A DNA stretch of 64,000 bases from Ochrobactrum sp. RH2CCR150 (GCA_014138095.1 JACGXE010000004.1:62001-126000), one strand, 5' to 3'; shown: positions 7,833 through 16,759, counted from the first letter of the stretch. Notes: generated by a model from the sequence alone, not told the origin. Translations and numbers: made by a program.

Positions 7833-9782
7833 ATGATCATCAAGCGGAACGATCTCATTTTTGCGGTACGCACTACCGCCGCATCGCTGATCGCGCTTTA
7901 TATCGCCTTCCTGATGAATATGGACGACCCGAAATGGGCCGCCATGACAGTATGGATCGTCGCTCAAAGCAGCCGCGCAATGAGCGTTTCCAAGAGCATT
8001 TATCGTCTAATGGGCACGGCAATTGGTGTTGTTGTCGCCGTATTGCTCACGGCAATCTTCATCCAGACGCCAACCTTGTTTCTGCTGGTTCTTGCAAGCT
8101 GGATCGGCCTTTGCACGGCTCTTTCGACGGGATTGCGTAACTTCCGCTCCTATGGCGCGGTGCTCGCGGGCTATACGGCAGCCATCGTCGCCATCGACTC
8201 GCTGTCCGATCCGGACAACGTGTTTGAAATCGCCGTATCGCGATTGATCTACATCGCGCTGGGCATCGTCACCGAAGCAATCATCACCTGGCTTTTCAGC
8301 ACCGACAATCCTTTTGAGGAAGCGCGCGCGCAGCTTGGAAAATTCATGCGACAGACGACAAAACTCTGCGCTGAAATGCTCGGCGGAGAAGCCGGAACCG
8401 GCGCGCTCCAAACCGCCTATCGCAACGCCATAGCCTTCGATACCGCCATTGAATACAAGGCCGCGAGTTCCGTTACTGTCCGACGCAGCGTCGGCTATCT
8501 CCGTCAGGCCATGGTCGTCACGCTGCAGCAGGCATCGGCCGTCCGCGCCATATTGGAAATGCCCTCGCAGACCACACGCGACGACCCATTGCTGCTGGAA
8601 GCACGAGACGCCATGGCGCGGATCGCCGATGGTGACGAAAACGTCGATCTGGAATCTTTACGCGATAAGATCATCCGCACGGCGGAAGAAGAAACCGCCA
8701 GCAATGCCGATCTCGCATCCGGGCGGCTGATGTTCTTGTATCGGTTGCGAAGTATGCTCGGCTTTCAGGAGCAGGCTTTGGGTATAGAGGCCGAACTCGA
8801 CACAACCCACCCAAAAGCCAACCGTGTTCGCCTTTCTTATCACGTTGATCACACGGCAGCGGTGATCAACGGCATTCGCGCATTCGTAGCTCTCACCGCC
8901 GCTTCTGCGATCTGGATCTTCACCGCGTGGCCGTCAGGGGCCGGTTTTGTCATTGTCGTTGGTGTGGTCAACGCCCTTTTCGCAACCAGACCAAACCCGG
9001 TTGCCAGCGGCACGGAATTTCTGAAAGGTTCCGCCATCGCCGTAGTGGTAGCGGCGATCATGAATTTCGGCGTTTTGCCGGTCATATGGGGGTTTCTGCC
9101 CTTCACGATCGTCATTGCGCCCGTGCTGATCTGCGCCGGGCTCGCCATGCGCAATCCATCGACAATTGCCAAAGGATCGGCATTCGCAATCTTCTTCTGG
9201 GACTTGATCGGACCTGATAATTTCACGCGGGTCGACGCCACCTCCTTTCTGAATGGTGTGATCGCACTCCTTCTCGGCATCGGCATTGGAACGCTTGTTT
9301 TCTCGCTGCTCTTCCCGCCAAACACCCATGCCGCACAGCGCCGCATGAAACGCGCCATGCGCGACAGCCTGAAGAAGATCGGTTCCGCACCGCGCTCAAT
9401 CACCATCGAAGCATGGATCAGCCAAAGCGCGGACCGTATCTCGCGTCTGCTGGTGACGGAGACTTCGGCTGCTTCAACCGAGGCACATCAGGATTTACGC
9501 GGCATGCTGGCCGTGTTGAACCTCGGCTCGGCAGCGTTAGAACTTGCGCAGTTGACCGACCATCCGGTGCCGGATGTGCGCATGGCGGTACAGGACATGC
9601 TGCGGACATTGGCTGTTTTCGACCCTGCAACGCTGATCGAAACCACCAAGGCCGGTGCAACGCGCATTCTGGCCGTATCAGAGACCGCAAGCAGCGCAGA
9701 GAAAGACCGGTTGTTGCACGCGGCGGCACTCATGCAAGCCATGGCCATGACGACCGAGGCAAATACCGTCTTCCTGCGCTGA
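7833..9782 (+). CDS. FUSC-family membrane protein (aromatic acid/fusaric acid exporter type)
   Basis: A 649-residue inner-membrane protein of the FUSC family (fusaric acid resistance, AaeB-like), expected to export weak aromatic acids or similar toxic compounds. Two clusters of hydrophobic helices are visible, at about residues 8-150 and 355-500, each followed by a soluble helical region, which is the family's duplicated layout. The motif DDPKWAAMTVWIV near residue 32 is typical. The start MIIKRNDLIFAVRT at 7833 matches the family; the ribosome binding site is weak. No membrane-fusion partner (AaeA-like) lies next to it. Confidence 0.85.
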   Translation: MIIKRNDLIFAVRTTAASLIALYIAFLMNMDDPKWAAMTVWIVAQSSRAMSVSKSIYRLMGTAIGVVVAVLLTAIFIQTPTLFLLVLASWIGLCTALSTGLRNFRSYGAVLAGYTAAIVAIDSLSDPDNVFEIAVSRLIYIALGIVTEAIITWLFSTDNPFEEARAQLGKFMRQTTKLCAEMLGGEAGTGALQTAYRNAIAFDTAIEYKAASSVTVRRSVGYLRQAMVVTLQQASAVRAILEMPSQTTRDDPLLLEARDAMARIADGDENVDLESLRDKIIRTAEEETASNADLASGRLMFLYRLRSMLGFQEQALGIEAELDTTHPKANRVRLSYHVDHTAAVINGIRAFVALTAASAIWIFTAWPSGAGFVIVVGVVNALFATRPNPVASGTEFLKGSAIAVVVAAIMNFGVLPVIWGFLPFTIVIAPVLICAGLAMRNPSTIAKGSAFAIFFWDLIGPDNFTRVDATSFLNGVIALLLGIGIGTLVFSLLFPPNTHAAQRRMKRAMRDSLKKIGSAPRSITIEAWISQSADRISRLLVTETSAASTEAHQDLRGMLAVLNLGSAALELAQLTDHPVPDVRMAVQDMLRTLAVFDPATLIETTKAGATRILAVSETASSAEKDRLLHAAALMQAMAMTTEANTVFLR

Positions 9783-9998
9783 TCACCTTCCTGTGACAGC
9801 AGGCTTGAGTAAGCGATGGATAATTTATTGAAACAATACTTATTTTAGCAATAAATATTCCAAAAAACACAAATATTTTACAAGACGTAAACGATTGGCA
9901 GCTAGGGTTTCCGGTTATATGCTATCGTTAGCCATAGCAGATTGGGAAGTTTCCGAACACTGACCTAGGTGGGCCGCTCCCACGGGTCGCATAGCGGA

Positions 9999-10289
9999 AT
10001 GCATGGAATGCCTTTTTCGAGGGACTATTACTTCGGACGGTTCAAGGCCGATGAGCTGGCAAGGCTGCAGCAAGCCTATATCCAGACTTGCACGGCCATT
10101 GGCTGTTGTCCGGTTACCTCGCCCCTGAAGGACGAACTGGTTCGTGAAATCATCCAGATTTACGAGTGCGGTGTCTTTCAACCGGAAAAGATCGCCGAAC
10201 TCATGAAGCAGATCGAAAGCGTCAAGCATCGTGCGGATGCTGCCCCGACGCTCGATCAATTTGCCGTCATACGGTCCAAGACCGCCTAG
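9999..10289 (+). CDS. Small conserved-looking hypothetical protein
   Basis: A soluble protein of 96 residues from the ATG at 9999; a GTG at 9969 and an ATG at 10008 are alternative starts. It contains FSRDYYFGRFKADELARLQQAYIQTC near its start and several acidic/basic helices after it, with three Cys residues (TCTAIGCC). No family was recognised. It stands alone between the FUSC gene and a convergent gene, behind about 200 bases of AT-rich DNA that could hold its promoter. Codon use looks like the surrounding genes, so it is probably real. Confidence 0.6.
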   Translation: MHGMPFSRDYYFGRFKADELARLQQAYIQTCTAIGCCPVTSPLKDELVREIIQIYECGVFQPEKIAELMKQIESVKHRADAAPTLDQFAVIRSKTA

Positions 10290-10327
10290 GCTCCGTTTAC
10301 GCCCCGGCGGCCTGATACTTTGGCTGC

Positions 10328-10990
10328 CTATTCCGCCGCATCCGCCAGATAGCCGAATTGCAGCACGTTTTGCGGAGCCGTTACGCCCGGCAAAAGACGT
10401 TCGTCGTCAATCGGGTCGCCAAGCTGCGTCGTCACCGGGATGACCCCCGCCCAGATCGGCAACACATAATCCGCCTCGTCATCCTTCGGCGGACCAGAAC
10501 GAACCTTGGCCGACGCCTCGTTCAGCTCCAGCTCCAACAGCATGGTCGCTTTCAGTTCCTTCGCCATCATCGGGCGCAGCCCTTCCCAGCGATCTGGAAA
10601 CAGTCCATTCACGAAACTACGCAAATGCCGTTCCTTCGCCGCGACATCCGTAATCTTCCTCGCAGTGCCAAAAGCCATCACGGAACGATAGTTGCAGGAA
10701 TGGTGGAAGGCAGAACGCGCCAGTACCAGCCCGTCCAATGTGGCGAAGCTGACGCAGACCTCTGCTTCCTCGCAGGCTTCCAGCATGCGGCTCGCGGATG
10801 AACCGTGCCAGTAGATGAAACTGCCTTCACGCCATACGAGCGTTGGCGACACATAGGGCGTTCCGTTGAAAACATAGGCCACATGGGCAAGCGGCTGCGC
10901 ATCGATGATCGCATGCACGCTGTCCGCATCATAATGGCCGCGATCATGCAGGCGTTTCATTCTGGTTCTGTCTGTGGGGGCATTCGTCAT
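10328..10990 (-). CDS. Pyridoxamine 5'-phosphate oxidase-like flavin-binding protein
   Basis: A 220-residue protein of the PNPOx-like split beta-barrel class (nitroimidazole-resistance/flavin-nucleotide-binding group). The conserved region is AYVFNGTPYVSPTLVWREGSFIYWHGS (about residues 37-63), where FMN phosphate would bind. The start at 10990 gives MTNAPTDRTRMKRLHDRGHYD, typical of the family; the frame extends 14 codons further upstream. It is divergent from a MocR-type regulator, a common arrangement when the regulator controls vitamin B6-related or flavin-dependent genes. The substrate is unknown. Confidence 0.8.
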   Translation of the reverse strand: MTNAPTDRTRMKRLHDRGHYDADSVHAIIDAQPLAHVAYVFNGTPYVSPTLVWREGSFIYWHGSSASRMLEACEEAEVCVSFATLDGLVLARSAFHHSCNYRSVMAFGTARKITDVAAKERHLRSFVNGLFPDRWEGLRPMMAKELKATMLLELELNEASAKVRSGPPKDDEADYVLPIWAGVIPVTTQLGDPIDDERLLPGVTAPQNVLQFGYLADAAE

Positions 10991-11043
10991 GCTGGTCGTT
11001 CCCGTCTGCATTTGGACTTTCAATACATGCAAAATGCCGCCAT

Positions 11044-11067
11044 AGTGGTATGTTGAGAATAACCACT
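11044..11067. promoter_or_regulatory. Inverted repeat, probable MocR operator
   Basis: AGTGGT, twelve bases, ACCACT, in the 93-base gap between the divergent PNPOx-like and MocR genes and 17 bases before the MocR start. GTGG-containing repeats are known sites for PdxR-type MocR regulators in other bacteria, which supports but does not prove the role. Confidence 0.55.
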
Positions 11068-11083
11068 TAAAAGATATAGAACC

Positions 11084-12520
11084 ATGCCACTTATCGCATC
11101 GATACCGGAGTTCGGCATTGACCGGACGAGCGATACCCCGCTCGCGGTGCAGCTGGCGGAACAGATAAGGCAGGCTGTTTTGACCGGAAGGCTGAAGCCT
11201 GAAAGCCGCCTTCCATCAACACGCGCCTTTGCGGAAGAATTGGGCGTCTCTCGCGCCACGGCACTGGCAGCCTACGACCAACTGATCGCCGAGGGGTATC
11301 TCGAAGGCAGGCACGGATCAGGCACGCGTATTGCTGCACAATTGCCGGAAGTGACATTGAAAACCGGGCCCGCAGGCACAAAAATCAGTACATTTTGCAC
11401 CGCCAGGACGACAGCCGAGCCAGCGCGGGAGCCGCAGCCTTTTCAGCAAGGTGTGTTCGACAGCGATCATTTCCCCCATGTGGAATGGGGCAAACTGCTG
11501 GGACGCATCTGGCGCAACCCTAACGCCAGCCTACTGAACGGCCACGATCCTTTCGGCCATTTACCGCTGCGCATCGCCCTCGCCCGCCATCTGCACGAAT
11601 GGCGTGGCATGGCTGTTGATCCCGAGCAGATTCTGATTACCGGCGGCAGCACTGACGCTTTTTCCCTGCTCCGCGAAGCCATATTCACGCCCGGCGACAA
11701 AATCTGGATGGAAGAACCGGGCTATTCTCCCGCCCGGAATATTCTCGGCGGTCAGGGAATTGACGCTGTTTCGGTGCCTGTCGATGACAACGGTCTCGAT
11801 GTGGCAGCAGGGCGGCAAGCCGCCATGCAGGCGCGAGCGGCATTTGTAACGCCTGCCCGCCATCACCCAACAGGTGTAACCATGCCGCTGGCCCGGCGGC
11901 TCGATCTCATCGCCTGGGCACGCGAGAGCGACGCTGTCATCATCGAAGACGATTATGACAGCGAGCACCGCTATATCGGCCAGCCGCTTCCGGCCCTGAT
12001 GTCACTTGATCGCGACCGCATTCTCTATATCGGCAGTTTCTCGAAAGTGTTTTCGCCCGTCTTGCGGCTTGGCTTCCTGATTGTGCCGCCACAACTGACG
12101 GACAAGTTTCACACACTTCGACAAGAGCTTTTACCGCCGCCGTCGCTTCTCGCGCAACCCGCGCTGGCTCAGTTCATCGAAACCGGCGCCTTCGCCCAAC
12201 ATATCCGGAGGATGCGCCGCCTCTACGCCTCACGTCGCAACAAGCTCATCGCGGCATTGTCTCCCGGTGAACCGGCACTTTTCAGGATCGAAGCGCCGCC
12301 TGCGGGCCTGACCCTGCTGCTGGCGCTTTCCGACAACCAAAATGATGTGGCGCTTGCAGAAAAACTCGCAGATGCCGGGATTAACGTTCAACCGCTCTCA
12401 CCGCTCTACAGGTTTTTCCAACCCCGACAAGGGCTTATCCTCGGTTTCTCAGGTTTTGATGAAGCCCACTTGGAGAAATCTGCAACAGCATTGATAAAAA
12501 TCCTCGAAAGCTCAATTTGA
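11084..12520 (+). CDS. MocR-family regulator (GntR HTH plus aminotransferase domain)
   Basis: A 478-residue transcription factor: an N-terminal GntR winged helix (about residues 15-80, with SRLPSTRAFAEELGVSRATA) joined to a fold-type I aminotransferase-like domain. The PLP lysine is in YIGSFSKVFSPVLRLGFL, and IEDDYDSEHRY is also present, both typical of the PdxR/MocR branch. Such proteins bind pyridoxal phosphate and often control pyridoxine synthesis or the gene beside them. The divergent PNPOx-like gene is the obvious target. Confidence 0.9.
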   Translation: MPLIASIPEFGIDRTSDTPLAVQLAEQIRQAVLTGRLKPESRLPSTRAFAEELGVSRATALAAYDQLIAEGYLEGRHGSGTRIAAQLPEVTLKTGPAGTKISTFCTARTTAEPAREPQPFQQGVFDSDHFPHVEWGKLLGRIWRNPNASLLNGHDPFGHLPLRIALARHLHEWRGMAVDPEQILITGGSTDAFSLLREAIFTPGDKIWMEEPGYSPARNILGGQGIDAVSVPVDDNGLDVAAGRQAAMQARAAFVTPARHHPTGVTMPLARRLDLIAWARESDAVIIEDDYDSEHRYIGQPLPALMSLDRDRILYIGSFSKVFSPVLRLGFLIVPPQLTDKFHTLRQELLPPPSLLAQPALAQFIETGAFAQHIRRMRRLYASRRNKLIAALSPGEPALFRIEAPPAGLTLLLALSDNQNDVALAEKLADAGINVQPLSPLYRFFQPRQGLILGFSGFDEAHLEKSATALIKILESSI

Positions 12521-12632
12521 ACCGCGTGCGTTAGCACTTTCGTAAACTTTGGATTCAGTTTTTGCCGCTACTCTAAACAAAGCAATGACTCGGAAGAGCG
12601 TTGCAGCCCATTTGTTTTGAGTACGGGTGCCC

Positions 12633-13781
12633 ATGCGTTCTTCGCCTTCGCGTTCTTTGGTCGTGTCTGCCATTGCGCTCGCTTGCGCCGCCCTGTCGGG
12701 CTGCACATCGAGTTCCGGCATCGACAGCATCATGCTCCAGCCGAAACCCTCGGCGGAGATGACCAGTTCTGTTGTGAGGCCGGTTCCGCCCGCAGCCGTA
12801 ACCGAGACAGCAAGCGCGCCGCGCGCGCAGCCACTCCCGCCGCAAGAAGAAGTGCTCGCCTGGGCCGGACCTGTTCCCGATGGCGGACCGTTCAAGGTAC
12901 AGCCGCCTGCACCCGTTGCGCCGCAACCGCGCGCACCTTTGCAGGAACGGCCAGTCGCACAGATACCAGCCCCCGTTCCCCAAGTGCCCACACCGCAGGC
13001 AGCAGCGCCGCGCATGCCTGCACCACAGGTTGCGGCCTATCCGGCAGTGCGTCTCGAACCACAAGCCCGCTCGGCACAGGACCGCTCCAGAATTTACAGC
13101 CATCGCTTCCGTGATGCCAAGCCGATCAATTTTGGCCGGGCGTCGCCGCGCAAGCTCGCCGTTCACGGCGTTGATGTCTCGCGCTGGCAGGGCGATATCG
13201 ACTGGCCGAAACTGCGCACGCAAGGCGCGAACTTCGCCTATATCAAGGCGACCGATGGCGGCGATCATCTCGACCCGATGTTCCGCAAGAACTGGCGTGA
13301 GGCCAAGGAAGCCGGGATCAAGCGCGGGGCTTATCACTTCTTCTACTGGTGCCGCGTTGCCAGCGAGCAGGCCGATTGGTTCATCCGCAATGTGCCGAAA
13401 GATCCCGATGCACTGCCGCCGGTGATCGATGTGGAATGGAACGGCGATTCCGCCTGCCGCCGTCGCCCGTCGCCGCAACAGGTGCGCGAGAAGATGCAGG
13501 TTTTCATGGACAAGCTGGAGCGCCATTACGGCAAGCGCCCGGTCATCTACACCGCTCCGGATTTTTATGACGACAATCTGAAAGGCGCTTTCACCAACTA
13601 CCCGTTCTGGCTGCGCGCTGTCGCCCAGCACCCATCCAAGGTCTATCCGGGCCGCCCATGGCTGTTCTGGCAATATTCGGGATCGGGTCTGTCTCAGGGC
13701 GTGAGCAACAAGATCGACCTGAACGTGTTCCATGGTTCGGAAGCCGAATGGCATCGTTGGCTCGATCGCGTCGGCAGCTGA
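12633..13781 (+). CDS. GH25 muramidase-like lipoprotein
   Basis: A 382-residue secreted lipoprotein with a glycoside hydrolase family 25 domain. The N-terminus has a signal ending in the lipobox LSGC, so it should be lipid-anchored. A long Pro/Ala/Gln-rich linker (about residues 60-145) follows. The catalytic domain starts at VHGVDVSRWQGDIDWPKL and has PPVIDVEWN, with the Asp and Glu expected for GH25 catalysis, and ends LNVFHGSEAEWHRWL. It probably cuts or remodels peptidoglycan. A GTG at 12627 is an alternative start. A strong terminator follows. Confidence 0.88.
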   Translation: MRSSPSRSLVVSAIALACAALSGCTSSSGIDSIMLQPKPSAEMTSSVVRPVPPAAVTETASAPRAQPLPPQEEVLAWAGPVPDGGPFKVQPPAPVAPQPRAPLQERPVAQIPAPVPQVPTPQAAAPRMPAPQVAAYPAVRLEPQARSAQDRSRIYSHRFRDAKPINFGRASPRKLAVHGVDVSRWQGDIDWPKLRTQGANFAYIKATDGGDHLDPMFRKNWREAKEAGIKRGAYHFFYWCRVASEQADWFIRNVPKDPDALPPVIDVEWNGDSACRRRPSPQQVREKMQVFMDKLERHYGKRPVIYTAPDFYDDNLKGAFTNYPFWLRAVAQHPSKVYPGRPWLFWQYSGSGLSQGVSNKIDLNVFHGSEAEWHRWLDRVGS

Positions 13782-13797
13782 TTTTGCTTCACCCAAA

Positions 13798-13829
13798 CAA
13801 AAACCCCGGAACTTCCATTCCGGGGTTTT
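13798..13829. terminator. Bidirectional rho-independent terminator
   Basis: AAAACCCCGGAA, a six-base loop, then TTCCGGGGTTTT: a 12-pair stem flanked by A and T runs. It serves the GH25 gene and the convergent metA gene. Confidence 0.9.
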
Positions 13830-13845
13830 CTTTATTCAGCGGCGA

Positions 13846-14766
13846 TCACTTCTTGCCGATATTTTCCAGATCATACGGCGTTGACTGGTAGATTTCATTG
13901 ATCCAGTTGCCGAACAGAAGATGGGCATGGCCGCGCCAACGGTTTTGCGGCGGACGCGTGGCATCGTCTTCCGGGAAATAATTCGCAGGCACCTTCGTTT
14001 CAGGCTCGCCTTGGATATCGCGGAAATATTCATCAGCCAGCGACGTAGTGTCATATTCGACATGGTTGAACATATGCAGCGCGCGATGGTTTGGATCTTC
14101 CAGCAGACAAAGGCCGGATTCAGCGCTATCGACGAGGACATTCAGGCCGCTATTCTGCGGAATGTCTTCCTTGCGCACTTCCGTCCAGCGTGAAACCGGA
14201 ATGGTAAAATCATCCGAGAAGCCACGCAGATAGGGCGATGCTGGCGCAAGATTCTGCTGGCTGTAAACGCCCGAAGCCTTGGCCGGCAGTTCATACTTGC
14301 CCATGCCATGGAAATGATGAACGGCGGCCTGCGCCGACCAGCAGATGTTCAGCGAGCGATGTACGTGGGTCAGTGTCCAGTCGAAAACGCGCTGCAACTC
14401 ATCCCAATAGGTTACGTCTTCGAAATTCAACCGTTCCACCGGCGCGCCGGTGATCACAAAGCCATCGAAGCGCTCATCACGCACATCTTCCCATGGGCGG
14501 TAGAAAGACAGCATGTGATCGGCGGAGGTATGGCGCGCGACATGATTGGTGATGCGCACGAGCGTCAGTTCCACCTGAAGCGGAGTTGCGCCCAGCAGGC
14601 GGGCAATCTGCGTTTCAGTGGTCGCCTTGTTGGGCATGAGATTGAGCAGGCCGATGCGCAGGGGCCGTATGTCCTGACGCACGGCATCCGCCTCGCGCAT
14701 GACCATAACGCCCTCGGCCTGGAGAACACTGGTTGCTGGCAGATCGTCAGGAATTTTTATCGGCAT
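13846..14766 (-). CDS. metA: Homoserine O-acyltransferase MetA, probably acetyl-CoA-specific
   Basis: A 306-residue cytoplasmic enzyme that acylates homoserine in methionine synthesis. The start at 14766 gives [11 protein letters not shown], as in other MetA proteins; the longer frame runs through the riboswitch. Residue numbers match E. coli MetA exactly: catalytic Cys142 (NICWSAQ), His235 and Glu237 (NHVEY). At position 111 (GAPVERLNF) there is Glu where E. coli has Gly. In characterised members Glu111 goes with acetyl-CoA use and Gly111 with succinyl-CoA, so the name homoserine succinyltransferase that such genes often carry is probably wrong here. Expression is likely controlled by the SAM-binding leader upstream. 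Confidence 0.93.
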   Translation of the reverse strand: MPIKIPDDLPATSVLQAEGVMVMREADAVRQDIRPLRIGLLNLMPNKATTETQIARLLGATPLQVELTLVRITNHVARHTSADHMLSFYRPWEDVRDERFDGFVITGAPVERLNFEDVTYWDELQRVFDWTLTHVHRSLNICWSAQAAVHHFHGMGKYELPAKASGVYSQQNLAPASPYLRGFSDDFTIPVSRWTEVRKEDIPQNSGLNVLVDSAESGLCLLEDPNHRALHMFNHVEYDTTSLADEYFRDIQGEPETKVPANYFPEDDATRPPQNRWRGHAHLLFGNWINEIYQSTPYDLENIGKK

Positions 14767-14835
14767 GATCGCGTCGGTCCCTAGTTCTGTCAGGTAGACG
14801 CGAGTGGCTTTATCCGCATAATTGCCGGTTTGGCC
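14767..14835 (-). promoter_or_regulatory. metA leader expression platform
   Basis: The 69 bases between the riboswitch core and the metA start can fold so that CGCGTC pairs with GACGCG ending four bases before the ATG, enclosing the only purine-rich stretch (AGGGA). TGGC near the start can also pair with GCCA further on. Control of ribosome access is the simplest reading. Confidence 0.45.
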
Positions 14836-14912
14836 ACATCCTCCCTTGTCAGGGAGTACCACCTTGCCCGGAGCGGCAGGTTGGCGTTGGGCGTCTCCCC
14901 AACTCTTGATGT
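14836..14912 (-). ncRNA. Compact SAM-I-clan-like riboswitch upstream of metA
   Basis: Read on the minus strand: P1 ACATC pairs with GATGT at the far end; AAGAG follows P1 as in SAM-I; P2 is GTTGGG/CCCAAC; GCCAACC stands in place of the usual GGCAACC; P3 is TGCC/GGCA; AGGTGGTACTCC stands in place of AGGTGCTAAATCC; P4 is CTCCC/GGGAG. The order and the core sequences match the SAM-I/SAM-IV clan, but P2 is a simple short hairpin without the kink-turn and pseudoknot of classical SAM-I. It lies before a methionine gene, the expected place. Alphaproteobacterial metA genes more often carry SAM-II, whose consensus I do not see. Confidence 0.7.
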
Positions 14913-15065
14913 ATTCGCACTTCTACTCAAAGCCGGACGTTATGGCAATAGCTTTACGCGCAAGCGATGCTGGCTGGAACAAATGTCCGCTTTCCGCGTT
15001 TTTCGAAGTGCCCGCATACTGTCTCAGGCTATCGTTTCGGTTAAAGGGCAACAGGGAGGGAGAAA

Positions 15066-15167
15066 ATGAGCAACATTATATTCTGGACGGGAATCTTGCT
15101 TCTGCCGGTCCTGGTGGGAACAGCATTCGCCTATCTGCGCCATTATCATCACGAAGACGACTTCTGA
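15066..15167 (+). CDS. Small single-span membrane protein (33 aa)
   Basis: A 33-residue frame starting MSNIIFWTGILLLPVLVG with a strong ribosome binding site (GGGAGGG, five bases before the ATG). One hydrophobic helix (about residues 4-23) is followed by a basic/His-rich and acidic tail, LRHYHHEDDF. It is read divergently from metA, about 150 bases from the riboswitch. No family was recognised. The good start signal and the clean membrane-plus-tail layout favour a real gene. Confidence 0.55.
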   Translation: MSNIIFWTGILLLPVLVGTAFAYLRHYHHEDDF

Positions 15168-15204
15168 TTTAAAACCAGAAGCCGCCTGACGCTCTGACTG
15201 TTTC

Positions 15205-15220
15205 GTGCGCTTTCGCGCAC
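15205..15220. terminator. Short GC hairpin after the VOC gene
   Basis: GTGCGC, TTTC, GCGCAC: a perfect six-pair stem in the convergent gap between the 33-residue gene and the VOC gene. There is no T run, so the terminator role is tentative. Confidence 0.4.
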
Positions 15221-15225
15221 GCCTC

Positions 15226-16002
15226 TTATTGTGTCGCTGAAACCAGCGAGAAGGCCACGCCTTTCGGATCAAGACACTGGATGATCCACTCGCCATTCGG
15301 CACTTCGGTCGGTCCGAAAGTCACTGTACCGCCATACAATTTGACGCGTTCAGCAGCGGCGTTCGTTCCATCCACCATGAAGTAAAAGCCCCAGCCATTG
15401 GGCACATTTGGCGGGGCCGTCATGATGCCGCCCGCGTCTGCGCCGTTTATGCTGAATATCTTGTATTTGCCCATGGCTCCCATATCGAAGTCACGAGAGA
15501 GCTTCCAACCAAACACTTTCTCATAAAAACCAAAGACTTCTTCGCCGTTCTTGGCATAAAGCTCATGCCAACCGGGGTGGCCCACCTTGCGCGAACCAAA
15601 GTCAGCTGGCGGTTCTGGCGGGTCTTTCGGCTCGAAGAGCGCAAAGACAGAACCCTGCGGGTCTGACACAATGGCAAACCGCCCGACGGTTGGAATGTCA
15701 TAGCCCGGTTGCAGGATCTTGCCGCCTGCGGCGGCAACCTTCTCGGACATAGCATCCACATCGGCCACGCCGATATAGCCAAGCCAGCCGGGTTTTGCGC
15801 CACAATCTCCACTGGGCATATCGGAAAGCGCCATCATACCGGCAACGGCGCAGCCCGGCGCTTCAAGAAGAGTATAATTCACACCGGGTACGCCCGAGTC
15901 TTTCGTATTCCAGCCGATGACGTTGCCGTAAAACTTCGCGGCCTCGGCGGCATCTTCAGTCATGAGTTCGTACCAGACGAACGGTGATGCTCCGTCTTTC
16001 AT
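15226..16002 (-). CDS. Two-domain VOC (glyoxalase-like) protein
   Basis: A 258-residue cytoplasmic protein with two vicinal-oxygen-chelate domains, at about residues 5-120 (PFVWYELMTEDAAEAAKFY) and 133-255 (GHPGWHELYAKNGEEVFGFY). The start at 16002 has GGAGG seven bases upstream; an ATG two codons earlier lies on top of that site and is unlikely. It resembles the mycobacterial Cfp30B type of hydroxylase/glyoxalase-like proteins; the reaction is unknown. It is read after the DUF899 gene with a 31-base gap, and the pair is divergent from a MarR regulator. Confidence 0.85.
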   Translation of the reverse strand: MKDGASPFVWYELMTEDAAEAAKFYGNVIGWNTKDSGVPGVNYTLLEAPGCAVAGMMALSDMPSGDCGAKPGWLGYIGVADVDAMSEKVAAAGGKILQPGYDIPTVGRFAIVSDPQGSVFALFEPKDPPEPPADFGSRKVGHPGWHELYAKNGEEVFGFYEKVFGWKLSRDFDMGAMGKYKIFSINGADAGGIMTAPPNVPNGWGFYFMVDGTNAAAERVKLYGGTVTFGPTEVPNGEWIIQCLDPKGVAFSLVSATQ

Positions 16003-16033
16003 TGTCATTCCTCCCAGAATTTAAATTCAGCGT

Positions 16034-16759
16034 TCAGCTACAGCAGCTGTGCTTTGCCGTTGACGCGGCATATTCATCGTGGCGTTTCACGAAGTGCATT
16101 GTGCTGTCTTCGTTACGCCCCTTCGGTGCCCGGTCGAGGATCATCAGCGTGCTAATCCACTCCTCGATGCCGCGCGCATAGCTGGAATATGTGTGGTAAA
16201 TCGTGCCGTCATCGGCCTTGAGGAAGGCGCTCATGCCAGGCAGTTCGTCATGTGCCTGCTCTGGCGCCAGCCTGTCAAAATTGTAGAAAACGCGTCCTTC
16301 TTCGATCTCGGCCCTGTCGAACGACACATGGAAATCGAAGTTGAAATCGCCGCCATAGGACGACACCCATGGAAAATGCCAGCCCATGCGCCGCTTATAG
16401 TCTTCCAGCTTTGCAAGAGGCCCACGCGAGACAGCAACAAGCGTGACATCGTGATTGTTGAGATGCGCCAGCGCGCCGTCTAGATTATCGGCCAGGAAAG
16501 AACAGCCGACACAACCCTGCTCCCAATCCGGCCCGAACATGAAGTGGTAAACGACCAGCTGGCTGCGTCCGTCAAAAAGCTCTGCCAGCGTTCGACGCCC
16601 AGCCGGGGTGTCGAAGACATAGTCTTTCTCCACCTTGACCCAGGGCAATGCCTGTCTTTCCTGATTGACGCGATCGCGAAGATGCGTCGCTTCCTTTTCT
16701 CTGGCCAAAAGCGCGCGACGCGCCTCAAGCCAGACTTCGCGGGATACGACTTCATTCAT
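16034..16759 (-). CDS. DUF899 thioredoxin-like protein
   Basis: A 241-residue protein of the DUF899 family (thioredoxin fold). It shows the family's LPWVKVEKDYVFDTPAG opening segment (about residues 38-54), YHFMFGPDWEQGCVGCSFLADN (about 70-91) with a CxxC pair, and VSRGPLAKLEDYKRRMGW. The chemistry is unknown; the CxxC suggests a redox role. It is the first gene of an operon with the VOC protein and divergent from a MarR regulator whose operator lies between them. Confidence 0.85.
   Translation of the reverse strand: MNEVVSREVWLEARRALLAREKEATHLRDRVNQERQALPWVKVEKDYVFDTPAGRRTLAELFDGRSQLVVYHFMFGPDWEQGCVGCSFLADNLDGALAHLNNHDVTLVAVSRGPLAKLEDYKRRMGWHFPWVSSYGGDFNFDFHVSFDRAEIEEGRVFYNFDRLAPEQAHDELPGMSAFLKADDGTIYHTYSSYARGIEEWISTLMILDRAPKGRNEDSTMHFVKRHDEYAASTAKHSCCS

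Noticed and set aside
12573-13796. 407-residue open frame on the minus strand
   Set aside because: Antisense to the GH25 lipoprotein; Cys/Arg-rich shadow composition.
14836-14912. SAM-II riboswitch before metA
   Set aside because: The SAM-II pseudoknot consensus was looked for and not seen; the SAM-I-type core fits better.
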